DNA of 64,000 bases from Stigmatella aurantiaca (GTDB lineage Bacteria > Myxococcota > Myxococcia > Myxococcales > Myxococcaceae): positions 310,001 to 374,000 of the forward strand of contig NZ_FOAP01000001.1 of NCBI RefSeq assembly GCF_900109545.1, given 5' to 3'. Position numbers and translations under genes: made by a program. The notes under the pieces are model-generated. The model was not told the origin of the DNA. It did no database searches and saw only the letters and a program-made list of their open reading frames with translations. Below are positions 26,251 through 34,554 of this stretch, piece after piece. The stretch's first letter is position 1. Each line of letters starts with the position of its first letter.

Positions 26251-27606
26251 TCAGGGAGTGAGGCCCGAGGTGCTGGGGCGTGGCGGCATCATCACAGGCA
26301 GGTAGCAGGCCCCTTTCCAGTCGTAAAAGCTATCGCCGCAAGGCGGCGAGACTTGGATGAATTCAGCCCAGCACCCGCCCCGGATGTTGATCTGGTTGCG
26401 AGGGCAGGGCGGACGGCGCTGGCCGGGCAAGGGCTCCTTGGGCATCTCCAACTTCAGCCCGTTCGGCTTGAACTCTGGCGCCGCGCTGGACACAGGTGGC
26501 TCTTCCACGGCCGCATCCGCGACGCCTCCGGTTCCTCCATCCGCCGCGCCAGGAGGCGAGACCCAGGGCTCGTCCAGGCTCCAGTATCCAGCAGCCAGGG
26601 GCAGCAGCCCTGCGGCCAACGGCAGGAGGGCCAGGAGCCAGCGCCTTCCTCGGCGAGGATTGGCGGCGGGGGCAATCCCGGCTTCCGTGGGCACACTCGA
26701 ATCGCTTGCGTGGGCCCTCGCCGGCTCGAGGGTCTTCGCCAGGCGCTCCATGGCGGCGGCCAGCTCACCGGCGCTGCCTCGGTCCTGGGGCGTTTCGGAG
26801 AGCATGCGAAGGATGAGGGACTCCAAGGCAGGGGCCAAGGGCTTCCAGTGGCCCGGAGGTTTCAAAACTTCCTGGGTGTCCCGCGCATCATCTCCCACGA
26901 TGGAGGGATCCGTCGCCAGGGGTGGGTAGGTTCCCGTGCACAGGCGGTAGGCCATCACGCCCAACGCATACACGTCATCCGCGGGTGTGGCGCGGTAGGG
27001 GGGATGGGTCTCGCGGCGGTGGTTCCAGTGGAAGCGCAGCGCCTGGGGACTGCGGTAGAGGCGGGTGCCCGGGGCGAGCAGGCCCTCGGTGAGCGGAGCT
27101 GCCCCGCTCCAGGTGCCGCACCCGAAGTCCATGAGGAAGGCCCGCCCCTCGGGGTTCACGAGCACATTCTCGCCTTTGACGTCCCGGTGAAGCCCTTGAA
27201 CCGCATGGGTGGCCTCCAGCGCCCGGGCCACCTGGGCCAGCAGCCGCAGGGCCTGACGGGACGTGAGCGAATGCTGATCGGCCCAATCGTAGAGCTGGAT
27301 GCCCTCCACCCATTGCATCACCACATAGGGATGGGGGGCGCCCCAGGGGCCTCCCGTCCAGGTGCCCTGTCCCAGAAGGCGAGGCACGCCCGGGTGCCGG
27401 ATCCGGGAGAGCAGCCGGGCCTCGCGTGCGAAGCGCGAGTCGTTCGGGTGGCGCGCCAGCTTGAGGGCCGCGGGCGGACCCTCCGTGTGCCCTACGCCGT
27501 GGGCGCGGTAGACCGCCCCGTACGTGCCGTAGCCCGCGGGGCCATCCACCTGCCAGGAGTCCAAGACGGTACCGGGAGGAAGCGCCTCGGGCGACGGCTT
27601 GTTCAT
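26251..27606 (-). CDS. Hanks-type Ser/Thr protein kinase, membrane-anchored
   Basis: 451 residues from ATG 27606. The kinase domain spans about 18-290: glycine loop G25-x-G-x-x-G30, Lys49 in AALKLAR, catalytic H140-R141-D142 with Lys144 and Asn147, and D160-F161-G162. All key residues are present, so it should be active. A basic segment precedes one TM helix at about 321-340. The C-terminal ~110 residues would be outside; they contain a Pro/Ala linker and a Cys-rich tail (PPCPRN, GGCW, PPCGD, GACYLP), probably disulfide-linked. Myxobacteria carry many such kinases. The signal and targets are unknown. Confidence 0.93.
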   Translation of the reverse strand: MNKPSPEALPPGTVLDSWQVDGPAGYGTYGAVYRAHGVGHTEGPPAALKLARHPNDSRFAREARLLSRIRHPGVPRLLGQGTWTGGPWGAPHPYVVMQWVEGIQLYDWADQHSLTSRQALRLLAQVARALEATHAVQGLHRDVKGENVLVNPEGRAFLMDFGCGTWSGAAPLTEGLLAPGTRLYRSPQALRFHWNHRRETHPPYRATPADDVYALGVMAYRLCTGTYPPLATDPSIVGDDARDTQEVLKPPGHWKPLAPALESLILRMLSETPQDRGSAGELAAAMERLAKTLEPARAHASDSSVPTEAGIAPAANPRRGRRWLLALLPLAAGLLPLAAGYWSLDEPWVSPPGAADGGTGGVADAAVEEPPVSSAAPEFKPNGLKLEMPKEPLPGQRRPPCPRNQINIRGGCWAEFIQVSPPCGDSFYDWKGACYLPVMMPPRPSTSGLTP

Positions 27607-27689
27607 GGCACCTTCAGGCAGGGGGAGGAAACACACCCTACCTCTTGGGTCACGTCACGTCACCCCCACCCAGCACCCGCGAGAGCCGC

Positions 27690-28322
27690 TCAGGGGCGGT
27701 AGATCTCGTAGGACGGCTGATGCTTGCGGTAGCCGGGGCCACTCCACATGTCCCGCTGCGTGAAGTCAGACACCCACTGGGAGCCGTTGTACATCGTGAT
27801 GTGGCCGGCCGCCGAGCCCCCCGGATAGGGCTGGATGACCGCGACGTCGCCCTTCTGCGGCACGTAGTTCTGGGTATTGACGGCCGTGAAACCATGCCGC
27901 CCCAGGTAGGGGCCGTAGTTCTTGGCTTCCCCAGGACGGGTGTTCACGTCCAGCCGGACCCCTCCCGCCTCGATGGCCTGGCGGACATACTGCGCGCACT
28001 TCTTCTGCGACGTCCCGTGGGCGTTGGCATTGAGGTGCGCCACGGCCTTGTCGACGTCCATGTTCGACGTGCCCCCGCCGCTCGCCCTGAGCTGCTTGAC
28101 GGAGGTGGAGCGCTTGGCGAGCTGAGGGCTCGCTGCCTCGAATTGATCCACCTGCTTGTTCTTGGGCGCCGTCGTTCCGGTCTTGGGTGTCTTGGTTTCG
28201 GCCTTCGTCTGCCGGTTCTCACCCGAGGTGGAGCTGGAGCGTGAGGCCCCGCTGCTGGACGAGCTGGAGCGCGACGAGCTGGACGAACTGGACGTGCTGC
28301 TTTTCGATGAGCCGACGGACAT
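27690..28322 (-). CDS. CHAP/NlpC-P60-like peptidoglycan amidase, candidate effector
   Basis: 210 residues. The first ~35 are almost all Ser with Arg/Lys/Gly, followed by a polar Thr/Lys linker to about 85, and no signal peptide. The C-terminal domain (~88-210) has Cys109 in KKCAQYVRQAIEAGG, a PQKGDVAVIQ strand and His174 in AAGHITMYNG followed by SDF, the Cys-His layout of CHAP/NlpC-P60 amidases. The missing signal peptide and disordered N-terminus fit an effector delivered by a secretion apparatus or released by lysis better than an ordinary cell-wall enzyme. No immunity gene is obvious beside it. An exact substrate bond cannot be named. Confidence 0.72.
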   Translation of the reverse strand: MSVGSSKSSTSSSSSSSRSSSSSSGASRSSSTSGENRQTKAETKTPKTGTTAPKNKQVDQFEAASPQLAKRSTSVKQLRASGGGTSNMDVDKAVAHLNANAHGTSQKKCAQYVRQAIEAGGVRLDVNTRPGEAKNYGPYLGRHGFTAVNTQNYVPQKGDVAVIQPYPGGSAAGHITMYNGSQWVSDFTQRDMWSGPGYRKHQPSYEIYRP

Positions 28323-28431
28323 GTGACACTCCTCGTGGGACGTCTAATCTAGCCTATCGGGCAGTAGCGCCACATAGACCTGAACTCACGGAGGGCGCGC
28401 GGATGCGAGCCCTCCGGGGCGGTAGGGACGT

Positions 28432-29781
28432 CTAGGGAACCGTGTCCTTGCGCGGCACGGAGGCGCTGCGCAGGCTGGTCACCTTCGCGTTGACCGCGTT
28501 CGTGTCCAGGTACGTGTCCTTGGCGAAGTACACCCAGTCCACCTCCTGGAAGTAGGTGCGCGGGGTGCCGTTCGCGGTGCCCAGCTCGATGAACCACATC
28601 TGGAAGTCGAGGAACTGGTTGATGAGCGGCGCGAACTGGGCCGAGTGGCTGGCGTGCTGCACGCCATCGATAAAGTAGGTGTTGCCCGAGGGCGTCACGT
28701 GGAGCACCAGCGTGCGCCAGCCATCATGGCTGTAGCTGAGCCGGGCCGAGGGGCTCGCGGTCACGTTCCTGTCGAACGAGGTCAGGAACATCGTGGGGGT
28801 ATTGCCCTGGCCCCAGCCGCCGTTGGGCAGGTACTCGAAGTCCTGCTCGGAGTAGCTGGGGCTGTTGTAGGGCGTGATGACGAAGAAGGTCTGCACATAC
28901 TTGTCGGCGAAGACGCGCGTGCCGGACAGCGGCGTATCGCGGAACTTGAGCCGGGCCGAGTAGGTGCCGAACTTGAACTTCTGCGCCTTGGAGATGACCT
29001 CCGAGTGCGACGTGCCCGCCACGGACCCGTTGGTGCTCGTCTGCAGGCGCATCAGCCGGTTGGAGCCCTCGCTCACCATGGAGACGTTGCCCGCGGACCA
29101 GGTCGCGCCCGCCACGCCCGGGCCGCCCGCGTACGTGCGCACCGTCCAGAGCTGGCTGAAGGCTGCGTCCCCGGTGCCCGTATAGGTGAAGTCATCGAAG
29201 AACTCGGCCGAGACGGTGGGCGGAGGGACCGTGCCCCCCGAGGGCGGGGTGCCGCCCCGCACGCCCGCGGTAGGCGCGGAGCCCACGTCATGCACGGAGA
29301 TGCGGCTCCAGTCGGCGAAGGACGTCTGGTTGCCGTACGAGTAGTCATCCGTCTCGTTGACGTTGGCGCCCCCGAAGGTGATGCCGAGATCGATGGGGAC
29401 GGTGGTGGCTCCCGGAGCCAGGCTGCCGGCGGTGCTGGCGAAGCGGATCTCCACGTACTGGTCCGCGTTGGTGGCCGACACGCTGCCGGTGGTCAGCGAG
29501 ATTCCCGGGCAGCTCGCCGTGGTCCACCACCAGCACGCCGGGGTGACCGCCGTGGCGCCGTTCTTCGTGAACCAGTAGCGCACGACGATGCTGCTCAGTG
29601 GGAGGGTGGCGGAGGTGTTGTTTCGCAGCTGGACGCCCGCCTCGATGATGGAGTCGTTGGGGGTCGCGGCGTTGTAGTTCTGGTACTGCACGGTGAAGTC
29701 CGCCGTGCCGGCGAAGCTCTCGCTCAGCGGAACGCTCAGCGACAGTGCGGCCAGCAGGCCCTGCTTCCAGGTCATCTTCAT
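28432..29781 (-). CDS. Secreted GH16-type glycoside hydrolase with N-terminal CBM3
   Basis: 449 residues with a signal peptide (ending near SFA, residue 24). Residues ~26-168 are a family 3 carbohydrate-binding module (VQYQNYNAATPNDSIIEAG; W-F-T-x-N-G; DDYSYGNQTSFADWSRI), which binds cellulose- or chitin-like surfaces. A Pro/Gly/Thr linker leads to a beta-jelly-roll catalytic domain with the GH16 active-site motif E312-Q-D314-F-E316, so Glu312 and Glu316 would be nucleophile and acid/base. Likely targets are beta-1,3 or mixed-linkage glucans. It is divergent from the fibro-slime lipoprotein gene with a 98-bp AT-rich gap. This suggests a secreted enzyme for prey or plant polysaccharide. Confidence 0.85.
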   Translation of the reverse strand: MKMTWKQGLLAALSLSVPLSESFAGTADFTVQYQNYNAATPNDSIIEAGVQLRNNTSATLPLSSIVVRYWFTKNGATAVTPACWWWTTASCPGISLTTGSVSATNADQYVEIRFASTAGSLAPGATTVPIDLGITFGGANVNETDDYSYGNQTSFADWSRISVHDVGSAPTAGVRGGTPPSGGTVPPPTVSAEFFDDFTYTGTGDAAFSQLWTVRTYAGGPGVAGATWSAGNVSMVSEGSNRLMRLQTSTNGSVAGTSHSEVISKAQKFKFGTYSARLKFRDTPLSGTRVFADKYVQTFFVITPYNSPSYSEQDFEYLPNGGWGQGNTPTMFLTSFDRNVTASPSARLSYSHDGWRTLVLHVTPSGNTYFIDGVQHASHSAQFAPLINQFLDFQMWFIELGTANGTPRTYFQEVDWVYFAKDTYLDTNAVNAKVTSLRSASVPRKDTVP

Positions 29782-29879
29782 GGTCTCTCGTCCTTTTCCC
29801 GGGGGCTTCCGGGCAGGGGGGGGATACCAGAGAATTATTCTTGCTAGTCAGCTTTTTCTATTATGGAGGCTTTGGCCTG

Positions 29880-31685
29880 ATGCGGAAGGGTCGTCGGATT
29901 GACATGCTGTCTCATGATTTGGACGATGCCCGCATGTCCGAATCACAGTGTTCATCTCGACTCTCTCGACTCGCAGCGCTTTCTCTTCTCCTGGTCCTCG
30001 CCGCCTGCGGCAGCGACATGGTGGACCCCAAGCCCGACGGGGGCGGAGGCAACAACCCTCCGGACGCTTCGACGGATGGCGGCACCGACGGGGGCGGCTC
30101 TGTGGATCCGCTCGATTGCGGCAACGGCACGCTCCAGGCCGGCGAAGCTTGCGACGATGGCAATGTGAACGACGGGGACGGGTGCTCGTCGGTCTGCACC
30201 CTCGAGACGGGCGAGAACGGGTGGATCTGCCGGACGCCGGGCCAGCCGTGCGTGCGCAACGTGTGCGGCGATGGCGTGCGCGGGGTGAAGGAGGCGTGTG
30301 ACGACTTCAACGCCCGGTCCGGAGACGGGTGCAGCGCCACGTGCACGGTGGAGAGCGGTTGGAACTGCCCGAGTACGGGTGGCAACTGCCAGGCAGCCAA
30401 GTGCGGCGACAACATCGTCGCGGGCGACGAGGATTGCGAGGATGGCAACGCGACCGCGGGCGATGGGTGCAGCGCGACGTGCCGTCTGGAGGAGGGGTTC
30501 AAGTGCCCGACACCGGGCCAGGCCTGCTCGCGCACCACGTGCGGCGACAAGAAGGTGGAGGGCACGGAGCAGTGCGACGATGGCAACAACGACATGGGCG
30601 ATGGGTGCTCGCCGTTGTGCAAGCGGGAGCCGTCGTGCACCAACGGCAACTGCACGGCCATCTGCGGCGACAACCTCATCCTGCCGGGCAGCACGGAGGA
30701 GTGCGACGACGGCAACGTGCGAGACAACGACGGGTGCTCGTCGCAGTGCAAGCTGGAGGCGGGCTTCCAGTGCAAGCAGATCGAGAGCGAGCCGCCGCCG
30801 GAGGTGAAGATCCCGGTCGTCTACCGCGACTTCATCGGCAATGATCAGACGGGCCAGGCCCAGCGGCACACCGACTTCGAGAACAAGAACGGCTCGGAGA
30901 AGGGGATCGTCAAGGACGACCTGGTGAACAACAAGCCGGCCTATGCGAAGGCGGGCGTGACCAGCTCCACGACCCACGGCGAGGCCCTCTTCAACCAGTG
31001 GTACACCGACTCGGCCCGGAGCAAGACCTACGTGGATCAGCTGACGCTGACCCAGCAGAAGGACAGCCAGGGCCGGCCGACGGGTACCTACGTGTTCGTC
31101 AACAACACCTACTTCCCGCTGGACAAGAAGGGCTGGGTGGCTTCGGGCAACGAGCCCGAGCGCAGCGGCCACAACTTCAGCTTCACCAGCGAGGTGCGGT
31201 ACTGGTTCGAGTACAAGGGCACGGAGAAGCTCGAGTTCACCGGCGACGATGACGTGTGGGTCTTCGTCAACAAGAAGCTCGCCCTGGATCTCGGCGGGGT
31301 GCACTCGGCGGAGAATGGAACCGTGGACCTCACCCCGGCCTCGGCCGCCACGAAGTACAACCTGAGGAAGGGCGGCGTTTACGAGGCCGTCGTCTTCCAG
31401 GCCGAGCGGCACACGAACGCGTCCAACTACCGGCTCACGCTCGCCAACTTCACCACCAAGCGGACCGAGTGCACGAGCAGCTGCGGCGATGGCCAGGTGC
31501 AGCCGCCCGAGGAGTGCGACACGGGGACGAACCCTGGCGGCTACGGCCAGTGCGCGCCCGGATGCATCTTTGGCCCGCGCTGCGGCGATGGCGTGGTGCA
31601 GGAGGCGTTCGGCGAGAGCTGCGACGACGGGAACGACGACAACGACGACCTGTGCAGCAACACCTGCAAGCCGCGCATCGGCTAA
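29880..31685 (+). CDS. Fibro-slime domain lipoprotein with DUF4215-type cysteine repeats
   Basis: 601 residues from ATG 29880, which has GGAGG 10 nt upstream; ATG 29904 and 29934 are alternatives giving a shorter signal sequence. The signal peptide RLAALSLLLVLAAC is a lipobox. About five Cys-rich repeats (CGDG...CDDGN...DGCS..C) fill the first half. A fibro-slime/PA14-like domain follows, with VYRDFIGN, a D-D-D-V-W-V-F-V-N-K-K core and LDLGGVHSAENG, then two more Cys repeats at the end. The family is named from Dictyostelium and Fibrobacter proteins, and carbohydrate or calcium binding is plausible but not shown. The last 80 codons are identical in DNA to the gene cut off at the window start. 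Confidence 0.88.
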   Translation: MRKGRRIDMLSHDLDDARMSESQCSSRLSRLAALSLLLVLAACGSDMVDPKPDGGGGNNPPDASTDGGTDGGGSVDPLDCGNGTLQAGEACDDGNVNDGDGCSSVCTLETGENGWICRTPGQPCVRNVCGDGVRGVKEACDDFNARSGDGCSATCTVESGWNCPSTGGNCQAAKCGDNIVAGDEDCEDGNATAGDGCSATCRLEEGFKCPTPGQACSRTTCGDKKVEGTEQCDDGNNDMGDGCSPLCKREPSCTNGNCTAICGDNLILPGSTEECDDGNVRDNDGCSSQCKLEAGFQCKQIESEPPPEVKIPVVYRDFIGNDQTGQAQRHTDFENKNGSEKGIVKDDLVNNKPAYAKAGVTSSTTHGEALFNQWYTDSARSKTYVDQLTLTQQKDSQGRPTGTYVFVNNTYFPLDKKGWVASGNEPERSGHNFSFTSEVRYWFEYKGTEKLEFTGDDDVWVFVNKKLALDLGGVHSAENGTVDLTPASAATKYNLRKGGVYEAVVFQAERHTNASNYRLTLANFTTKRTECTSSCGDGQVQPPEECDTGTNPGGYGQCAPGCIFGPRCGDGVVQEAFGESCDDGNDDNDDLCSNTCKPRIG

Positions 31686-31693
31686 GGCCGTCT
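31445..31693 (+). repeat. 249-bp perfect direct repeat, copy 2 (copy 1 at 48-296)
   Basis: Identical base for base to 48-296 and in the same orientation. It covers the C-terminal Cys-rich repeats and stop codon of the fibro-slime lipoprotein, and also the last codons of the convergent LysR gene. Recombination between the two copies would excise or invert nothing but delete 31.4 kb. Confidence 0.95.
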
Positions 31694-32638
31694 ACCGGGG
31701 GGCCGTGCTGCTGGGCGGCTCCCCCCGCTTCCTGCGTCCCCCGGCCCAGCGTCCGTGAGCGTGAGCAGGAAGTCGATGAAGGCCCGGACCTTGGCGGCGG
31801 GAAACTCGCGCGAGCGGTGGTAGACGTGGACCGGGTACCGCTCGTCGGACCACGCCGGTAGCAGCTGGACCAGGCGCCCGGAGTCGAGCAGCTCCCTCAC
31901 GCTGAACTCGAAGGGCTGCCCCACGCCATGGCCGCTGAGCATGGCGCTGATGAGGCTTCCCGAATCGTTCACCATGAGCCGGCCCTGGACGTCCACGGGG
32001 ACGACTTCGCTGCCCTTGTGGAACTCCCACTCGAAGTGGCGCCCCGTCCAGGTGTTCCGCACGAGGATGCACTCGTGCCCGCCCCGGGCCAGCTCCCGGG
32101 GGTGTTTGGGCCGGCCGCGCCGCGCCACGTACTCGGGGGAGGCGCACGTCAGCACCCGGGAGCGGCCGATCTGCCGGCAGATGAGGCTGGAAGGCTCGGG
32201 CTCTCCGAAGCGCACCGCCATGTCCAGCCCCTCCGCGACGAGATCTCCAATGCGGTCGCGTACGACGAGCTCCATCGTCAGCTCCGGATAGCGAGCGAGG
32301 AACTCGCCAATCCGGGGCGCGAGCACGTTGTGGCCAAAGGCCGCGTCGGCGTTCACGCGCAGGTGGCCGCGCACCGCGGCCGCCGCGGCCGCGTCCTCGA
32401 TGCCGGTGAGCAGCGGGGACACCTCCTCGTAGAACCGTCTGCCCTCGGTGGTCAGGCTGACGGCGCGGGCCGTACGGTCGAAGAGCCGCACCCCCACGCG
32501 CTGCTCGAGCCGGGCCACGGCGCGGCTCACGCCGGATTGGGTCAGGCCGAGCGTCTCCGCGGCCCGGACGAAGGTGCCCGCCTCCACGACCGCGGCCATC
32601 ACGCCAATGCCACTCAGGAGTTTTCCATCGAAGGCCAT
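31682..32638 (-). CDS. LysR-family transcriptional regulator
   Basis: 318 residues from ATG 32638. The N-terminal winged HTH is typical (FVRAAETLGLTQSGVSRAVARLEQRVGVRLFDRTARAVSLTTEG), followed by a substrate-binding domain. It sits head to head with an SDR oxidoreductase gene 126 bp away, the usual arrangement in which a LysR regulator controls its divergent neighbour. Its last ~18 residues (Gly/Ser/Pro/Arg-rich) look like read-through. The stop overlaps the end of the fibro-slime gene by 3 bp, so the repeat event there may have reshaped the C-terminus. Confidence 0.92.
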   Translation of the reverse strand: MAFDGKLLSGIGVMAAVVEAGTFVRAAETLGLTQSGVSRAVARLEQRVGVRLFDRTARAVSLTTEGRRFYEEVSPLLTGIEDAAAAAAVRGHLRVNADAAFGHNVLAPRIGEFLARYPELTMELVVRDRIGDLVAEGLDMAVRFGEPEPSSLICRQIGRSRVLTCASPEYVARRGRPKHPRELARGGHECILVRNTWTGRHFEWEFHKGSEVVPVDVQGRLMVNDSGSLISAMLSGHGVGQPFEFSVRELLDSGRLVQLLPAWSDERYPVHVYHRSREFPAAKVRAFIDFLLTLTDAGPGDAGSGGSRPAARPPGRRP

Positions 32639-32764
32639 CCATGACTCCCCGTCATGCTTGGAGGGACATTTATGCGGTGGTGTCATGGAGGGTCAATCCG
32701 TAGCTTTTCTCCACGCACCGCACGCGCCAGGCGCGGCGGGCGGATACCCCTCAAGGAGAAGGCC

Positions 32765-33502
32765 ATGGACATTCAAGGCAAGGTCATTGCAATCACAGGC
32801 GCATCGAGCGGAATCGGCGAGGTTACTGCCCGCCTGCTGGCCGGGCAGGGTGCGCGCGTCGTCATCGGCGCACGGCGGACGGACCGCCTGGAGGCCCTGG
32901 CGGCGGAGCTGGGCCAGAAGGGCCGGGAGGTGGCCCTGCGCCGGCTGGATGTGACGCAGCGGGAGGACGTCCGGGGCTTCGTCGAGTTCGCCACCGGGCG
33001 CTTCGGCCGTCTCGACGTGCTCATCAACAACGCGGGGCTGATGCCGCTCTCCCGGATGGATCAGCTCAAGGTGGACGAGTGGGACCGCATGGTCGACGTC
33101 AACCTCAAGGGCGTGCTCTACGGCATCGCCGCGGCGCTGCCCGTGTTCCAGGCCCAGAAGGCGGGCCACTTCATCAACGTCACCTCCGTGGCGGACCGCG
33201 TGGTGGTGCCCACCGCGGCGGTCTACTCGGGCACGAAGTTCGCGGTCCGGGCGATCTCCGAGGGGCTGCGCCAGGAAGTGGGTCGGGACATCCGCGTCAC
33301 GCTCGTTGCGCCCGGGGCCACCCAGTCCGAGCTGCCCAACACCATCTCCGACCCGGAGCTGCGGCGGCTGGCCATCGAGCAGTACCGCCAGGAGCTCATC
33401 CCCGCGGAGGCCATCGCCCGGGCCATCGCGTTCGCCATTGGCCAGCCCGCGGACGTGGATGTCAACGAGCTGGTCGTCCGGCCGGTGGCCCAGTCCTACT
33501 GA
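32765..33502 (+). CDS. SDR-family oxidoreductase
   Basis: 245 residues from ATG 32765, with AAGGAGAA upstream. The cofactor motif TGASSGIG is at 11-18, with NNAG, Ser141, and Tyr154/Lys158 (Y-S-G-T-K). It belongs to the classical SDR group close to YdfG-type or 3-hydroxy-acid dehydrogenases (segment VVVPTAAVYSGTKFAVRAISEGLRQE). The substrate is probably a small carbonyl compound and the cofactor NADP(H), judged from the basic residues of GARRTDR after the second strand. Likely regulated by the divergent LysR gene. Distinct from the other SDR in this window (3917-4678). Confidence 0.92.
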   Translation: MDIQGKVIAITGASSGIGEVTARLLAGQGARVVIGARRTDRLEALAAELGQKGREVALRRLDVTQREDVRGFVEFATGRFGRLDVLINNAGLMPLSRMDQLKVDEWDRMVDVNLKGVLYGIAAALPVFQAQKAGHFINVTSVADRVVVPTAAVYSGTKFAVRAISEGLRQEVGRDIRVTLVAPGATQSELPNTISDPELRRLAIEQYRQELIPAEAIARAIAFAIGQPADVDVNELVVRPVAQSY

Positions 33503-33579
33503 CGCTGGCGCGGAAGGCCCAGGGGGCATACACCTGCCCGTGCGAAGGGAGAGGCGTCTTTTCCCTGGGAGGAGCACCC

Positions 33580-34554
33580 GTGAAGCGCAGGACGTTCCAG
33601 GCCGAGGGCGCGCTGGTGGGCCGTCCCGTGGTGGAGGCCGTGGCGGCCCAGCTCGGCGTCCCCGCGGCGGAGGCGCTCGGCTTGGTGGAGGCGGGCGCGG
33701 TGTACCTCGCGGGCCGCCGCTGCCGGGAGCCCGGGGCCCGGTTGCGCGCCGGCCAGGTGGTGGCGGTGGTCCTGGAGGAGGGGGGCCGCAGCCCCCTGGA
33801 GGCCCTGGCTCCGCCTCCGGCCCTGGTCATCCTGTTCGAGGACAAGGAGCTGATCGCCGTGGACAAGCCCGTGGGCATTAACGCGCAGCCCACCGAGGGG
33901 CGGACCGGGGGAAGCCTGGTGGACCTCGTGAGCGAGCGGCTGGGGCGCCCCGCGGGGCTGGTCCACCGGCTGGACCGGGAGACCTCGGGCGTCACTGTCT
34001 TCGGCAAGACGCCCCAGGCCACGACGGCGCTGGCGGAGGAGTTCCGCGAGGGGAGGGCGCGCAAGCGCTATGTGGCGGCCACCGGGCCGGGCCTGCCCCC
34101 CTCGGGCACGGTGGACCTGCCGCTGTCCCGGGACCCGTCGCGGCCGGGCCGCTGGCGCGCGAGCCGCACGGCCAACGGCGTCCCGGCCCTCACCGCGTTC
34201 CGCACCGTGTATGCCGGGGCGGACTTCTGTCTCGTGGAGCTGCTGCCCCAGACGGGACGGACGCACCAGCTCCGGGCGCACCTCACCTCGCTGGGGATGC
34301 CGATTCTGGGCGATGCACGCTATGGCGGCGCGGCCCAGGCCGGAGGGCTGCCCGCGGGCCGCTGCCTCCTGCATGCGCAGGGGCTGGAGCTGGCGCACCC
34401 ACGCACCGGAAAGCCCTTGCGGCTCGAAGCCCCGCTGCCCGGGGACCTGCAGGCCTTCTTCACGGCGGCGAAGGTTGCGCCCCCCGAGGGGCCCTTGCCC
34501 GTCCTCACGCCGCGCACAGGAAATCCGTCCCCTCCACCCACCCCCGGGCGGTGA
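33580..34554 (+). CDS. RluA-family pseudouridine synthase
   Basis: 324 residues from GTG 33580, with GGGAGGAG just upstream. Isomerises uridine to pseudouridine in rRNA or tRNA. The N-terminus (about 1-75) is S4-like, followed by the catalytic domain with VDKPVGINAQPTEG, HRLDRETSGV (catalytic Asp132), RKRYVA, LLPQTGRTHQLRAHL and LHAQGLEL. The exact target base cannot be told (RluA, RluC and RluD subtypes are similar). The Pro-rich last ~15 residues overlap the convergent glycosyltransferase gene by 50 bp. Confidence 0.92.
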   Translation: MKRRTFQAEGALVGRPVVEAVAAQLGVPAAEALGLVEAGAVYLAGRRCREPGARLRAGQVVAVVLEEGGRSPLEALAPPPALVILFEDKELIAVDKPVGINAQPTEGRTGGSLVDLVSERLGRPAGLVHRLDRETSGVTVFGKTPQATTALAEEFREGRARKRYVAATGPGLPPSGTVDLPLSRDPSRPGRWRASRTANGVPALTAFRTVYAGADFCLVELLPQTGRTHQLRAHLTSLGMPILGDARYGGAAQAGGLPAGRCLLHAQGLELAHPRTGKPLRLEAPLPGDLQAFFTAAKVAPPEGPLPVLTPRTGNPSPPPTPGR

